From contig JASLJW010000177.1 in the NCBI GenBank assembly GCA_030747885.1, forward strand, positions 1 through 7,699: 7,699 bases of DNA, read 5' to 3'. The notes under the pieces were generated by a model. That model saw only the letters and a program-made list of their open reading frames with translations. It ran no database searches and was not told the origin of the DNA. Made by a program: the position numbers and the translations under genes. Source of the stretch: Candidatus Thalassarchaeaceae archaeon (GTDB lineage Archaea; Thermoplasmatota; Poseidoniia; Poseidoniales; Thalassarchaeaceae). This document shows, piece after piece, positions 5,945-7,699 of this stretch. Positions within the stretch are counted from its first letter, which is position 1, and every line of letters starts with the position of its first letter.

Positions 5945-7378
5945 ATGCGACGGACCCGAATCGTGGCAACGATTGGCCCTGCCTCATGCGACGAAGAATC
6001 TCTTAGAACCATGATTCAGGCTGGTCTTGATGTTGCTAGGTTGAATTATAGCCATGGCGAAGATGAATGGCGTGCTGATGTAACACATAGAATTCGAAGA
6101 ATTGCAGGAGAATATGGGATTCATATCGGAATAATGGCAGATCTTCCCGGACCCAAACTCCGCCTTGGGCGTTTTGATGGTGTCCACCATCTTCCTAATG
6201 GAGAGATGGTTTCTTTGCGATGTGGTGAAGAAGAGGGCTTTGCAGACCCCTCATCACTACCTGTAGAATACCGTGGATTAGCATCAGAGATCCAACCAGG
6301 TGACCCGGTTTTGTTATCTGATGGCTTGATTCAGTTAGAGGTGGTTGATTGCCAAGATACAATTGTAAATTGTCGAATTATTGAAGGCGGTCCAATTACT
6401 CAAAGAAAAGGAATCAATGTTCCAGGAACAGTAGTCAAATTACCAGCCGTGGGTCCCCGAGATGAAGAAGCCCTTCGACATGCGATTGGATTAGATGTTG
6501 AATTCATTGCAGTCTCTTATGTAAGAAATGAAAAAGACATCGCTCCAGCCCGCCGAATTCTTGATGAGACCGGGTCAGGTGCTTGGATTGTATCAAAGAT
6601 AGAACATCCTTCAGCGCTCGATTCATTAGATGGTATCATTGAGGCAAGTGATGCAGTAATGGTTGCGAGGGGTGATCTAGGTGTTGAAATCCCTCCTGAA
6701 GATGTTCCTATGGCCCAAGAAAGAATTGTTCAAAGCGCTCGAACCCGAGGACTTCCAGTGATTGTTGCCACACAGATGTTGGAATCAATGGTAAACAATC
6801 CACGACCCACTCGAGCAGAAGTTGCAGATGTAGCGAATGCTATTCGACATGGCGCAACTGCAGTGATGTTGTCTGCAGAAACTGCATCTGGAGACTACCC
6901 AGTCGAATCTCTCTTGACGATGTTGCGAATTACTCGACGTGCAGATTTAGAGTGGGATGGTCTTACAATTCCAACCGATGCGAAATTACTCCTTACTCGA
7001 GCAGTTGCTCATGCTGGAGTGACATTAGCAGAATTATCTGAGGCTGATCGAATATTGGTGGCCACCCAACATGGTAATGCAGCCCGACTTGTATCTGCTC
7101 ATTCAACATCAATTCCAATTACTGCAGTAACGAACAATCCTAGTGTTGCAAGAAGAGTAATGTTGTTACCTGGAGTTGATGCAGTGGTTTGTGATGAATT
7201 GGATCGTGGAAGTTCGACCATGCGATTGGCAATTAGGACCATTTTTGAAAATGGGAGATTGGAAGAAGATGATCGAGTAGTTGCAATCAGCGGTTCTCCA
7301 AAAGCGATGACTGACCCCACATCTACTGCACGATTATACCGTGTTGGAGAAGATGGCTCAGTGGCTGGAGACGAGTAA
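5945..7378 (+). CDS. pyk: Pyruvate kinase
   Basis: A 477-residue glycolytic enzyme that transfers phosphate from phosphoenolpyruvate to ADP, giving pyruvate and ATP. It has the standard order: N-terminal barrel half with TIGPAS and ARLNYSHG (R32, N34, S36), a B domain at about 75-165, then the second barrel half with SKIEHPSAL (K218, E220), VARGDLGVEIP (D244), VATQMLESM (T276) and MLSAETASGDYP. The C-terminal domain starts near 345. The loop that reads TKGPEIR in potassium-dependent enzymes is LPGPKLRL here, with K71 in place of the glutamate; this is the signature of the potassium-independent class. The open frame extends upstream to an ATG at 5903, but that codon lies within the TATA-like run and would add 14 unconserved residues. 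The start at 5945 (MRRTRIVATIGPAS) matches the usual pyruvate kinase N-terminus. No ribosome binding site is evident. The gene is divergent from maeB, another pyruvate-forming enzyme. Confidence 0.97.
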   Translation: MRRTRIVATIGPASCDEESLRTMIQAGLDVARLNYSHGEDEWRADVTHRIRRIAGEYGIHIGIMADLPGPKLRLGRFDGVHHLPNGEMVSLRCGEEEGFADPSSLPVEYRGLASEIQPGDPVLLSDGLIQLEVVDCQDTIVNCRIIEGGPITQRKGINVPGTVVKLPAVGPRDEEALRHAIGLDVEFIAVSYVRNEKDIAPARRILDETGSGAWIVSKIEHPSALDSLDGIIEASDAVMVARGDLGVEIPPEDVPMAQERIVQSARTRGLPVIVATQMLESMVNNPRPTRAEVADVANAIRHGATAVMLSAETASGDYPVESLLTMLRITRRADLEWDGLTIPTDAKLLLTRAVAHAGVTLAELSEADRILVATQHGNAARLVSAHSTSIPITAVTNNPSVARRVMLLPGVDAVVCDELDRGSSTMRLAIRTIFENGRLEEDDRVVAISGSPKAMTDPTSTARLYRVGEDGSVAGDE

Positions 7379-7398
7379 AATTTTATCCTAATCATTGA

Positions 7399-7403
7399 TT
7401 TTT
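7399..7403 (+). terminator. Possible T-tract terminator after pyk
   Basis: Five consecutive T residues lie 20 bp after the pyk stop, preceded by a second AT-rich run (AAAATTTTAT at 7376-7385). Archaeal intrinsic termination needs mainly T-tracts, so this is a plausible but weak site. No stable hairpin precedes it. Confidence 0.3.
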
Positions 7404-7411
7404 CTATGAAT

Positions 7412-7426
7412 CATGTCGTAGACATG
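7412..7426. repeat. 15-bp palindrome upstream of the secreted-protein gene
   Basis: CATGTC-gta-GACATG is a perfect 6-bp dyad with a 3-bp centre, located 40 bp before the ATG at 7467 and 33 bp after the pyk stop. It is well placed to be an operator for the downstream gene, but a chance dyad of this size cannot be excluded. Confidence 0.35.
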
Positions 7427-7466
7427 TGATAGTGCCTTTCAAATGCAATTGCGCTAGCATGTAACC

Positions 7467-7699
7467 ATGATTAGAGCGGATGCAGGGAATCTTCCCCTCC
7501 GTCGCCAAGCATTTTCTTTGGTTTTTCTGATGTTGTTCAGTAGCCTCTCCACTCTGGCACTATCTCCAGCAATTGCACATCCATCCAATGTATCTGAATG
7601 GCCGATGTCTGGATCAAATGATTCAGGTTGGGTTTTGATTGAAGCTACAGGTGCTGACCCTTCAACACAAACAATGGCCACAGGAGACATGTTTGCTAA
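7467..7699 (+). CDS. Secreted protein, N-terminal part only (runs off the right edge)
   Basis: An open frame of 77 codons continues past the window end. An in-frame TAG at 7455-7457 makes the ATG at 7467 the most upstream possible start. The N-terminus is a classical Sec signal peptide: a basic region ending in LRRQ, a hydrophobic core at about residues 15-32, and a signal peptidase I site after SPAIA (cleavage after A37, before HPSN). There is no lipobox cysteine. The visible mature part is rich in Ser, Thr, Gly and Asn, includes SGSNDSGWVLIEATG and shows no recognisable domain, so the function is unknown. No ribosome binding site precedes the ATG. A short AT-rich stretch (TTTCAAAT, 7437-7444) lies about 26 bp upstream, which would fit a leaderless start, but it is a poor TATA match. 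Confidence 0.75.
   Translation, partial: MIRADAGNLPLRRQAFSLVFLMLFSSLSTLALSPAIAHPSNVSEWPMSGSNDSGWVLIEATGADPSTQTMATGDMFA

Noticed and set aside
7454..7690. Minus-strand open frame opposite the secreted-protein start
   Set aside because: The plus strand has a convincing signal peptide with a cleavage site, while the minus frame shows no domain or ribosome binding site.
1..7699. CRISPR array, insertion sequence, prophage or defence island
   Set aside because: I saw no regularly spaced direct repeats, transposase, integrase, terminal inverted repeats or nuclease/toxin genes; the genes are metabolic, membrane or secreted.

Overview
The window reads as a piece of a moderately AT-rich archaeal chromosome. 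Three things point that way. The tRNA-Leu has an archaeal/eukaryal-style D-arm (CCGAGTTGGTCAAAG type). An AT-rich TATA-like element sits in the divergent promoter region, with no bacterial -35/-10 pairs evident. A secreted lipoprotein has a lipobox followed by an acidic linker. The mix of a bacterial-type MaeB malic enzyme, a BNR-repeat lipoprotein and a DDAH-family enzyme fits a marine planktonic Thermoplasmatota lineage (Marine Group II/Poseidoniales-like). That placement is inference from style and was not tested by any search.

Layout. From about 5810 down to position 1, everything lies on the minus strand and is tightly packed. In transcription order it holds: maeB (5810-3522, malic enzyme fused to a phosphotransacetylase-like domain); tRNA-Leu(GAG) (3471-3386); a secreted Asp-box (BNR) lipoprotein (about 3338-1872); a four-helix DUF3147-like membrane protein (1835-1473); a DDAH-family guanidino hydrolase (1431-637); and a multi-pass membrane protein of unknown function that runs off the left edge (626-1). 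On the plus strand are pyruvate kinase (5945-7378) and the first 77 codons of a secreted protein (from 7467) that runs off the right edge.

How it works together. maeB and pyk are divergent and share about 134 bp of intergenic DNA with one AT-rich element that could serve as TATA box in both directions. Both enzymes make pyruvate (from malate and from phosphoenolpyruvate), so this is a small central-carbon node. The DDAH-family gene and the membrane gene after it are 10 bp apart, with the second gene's ribosome binding site overlapping the first gene's stop, which argues for co-expression. The DUF3147-like gene 41 bp upstream probably belongs to the same unit. Nothing in the window looks like a mobile element, CRISPR array, defence system or prophage. 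The region is mostly housekeeping, with two membrane proteins and two secreted proteins as the least understood parts.
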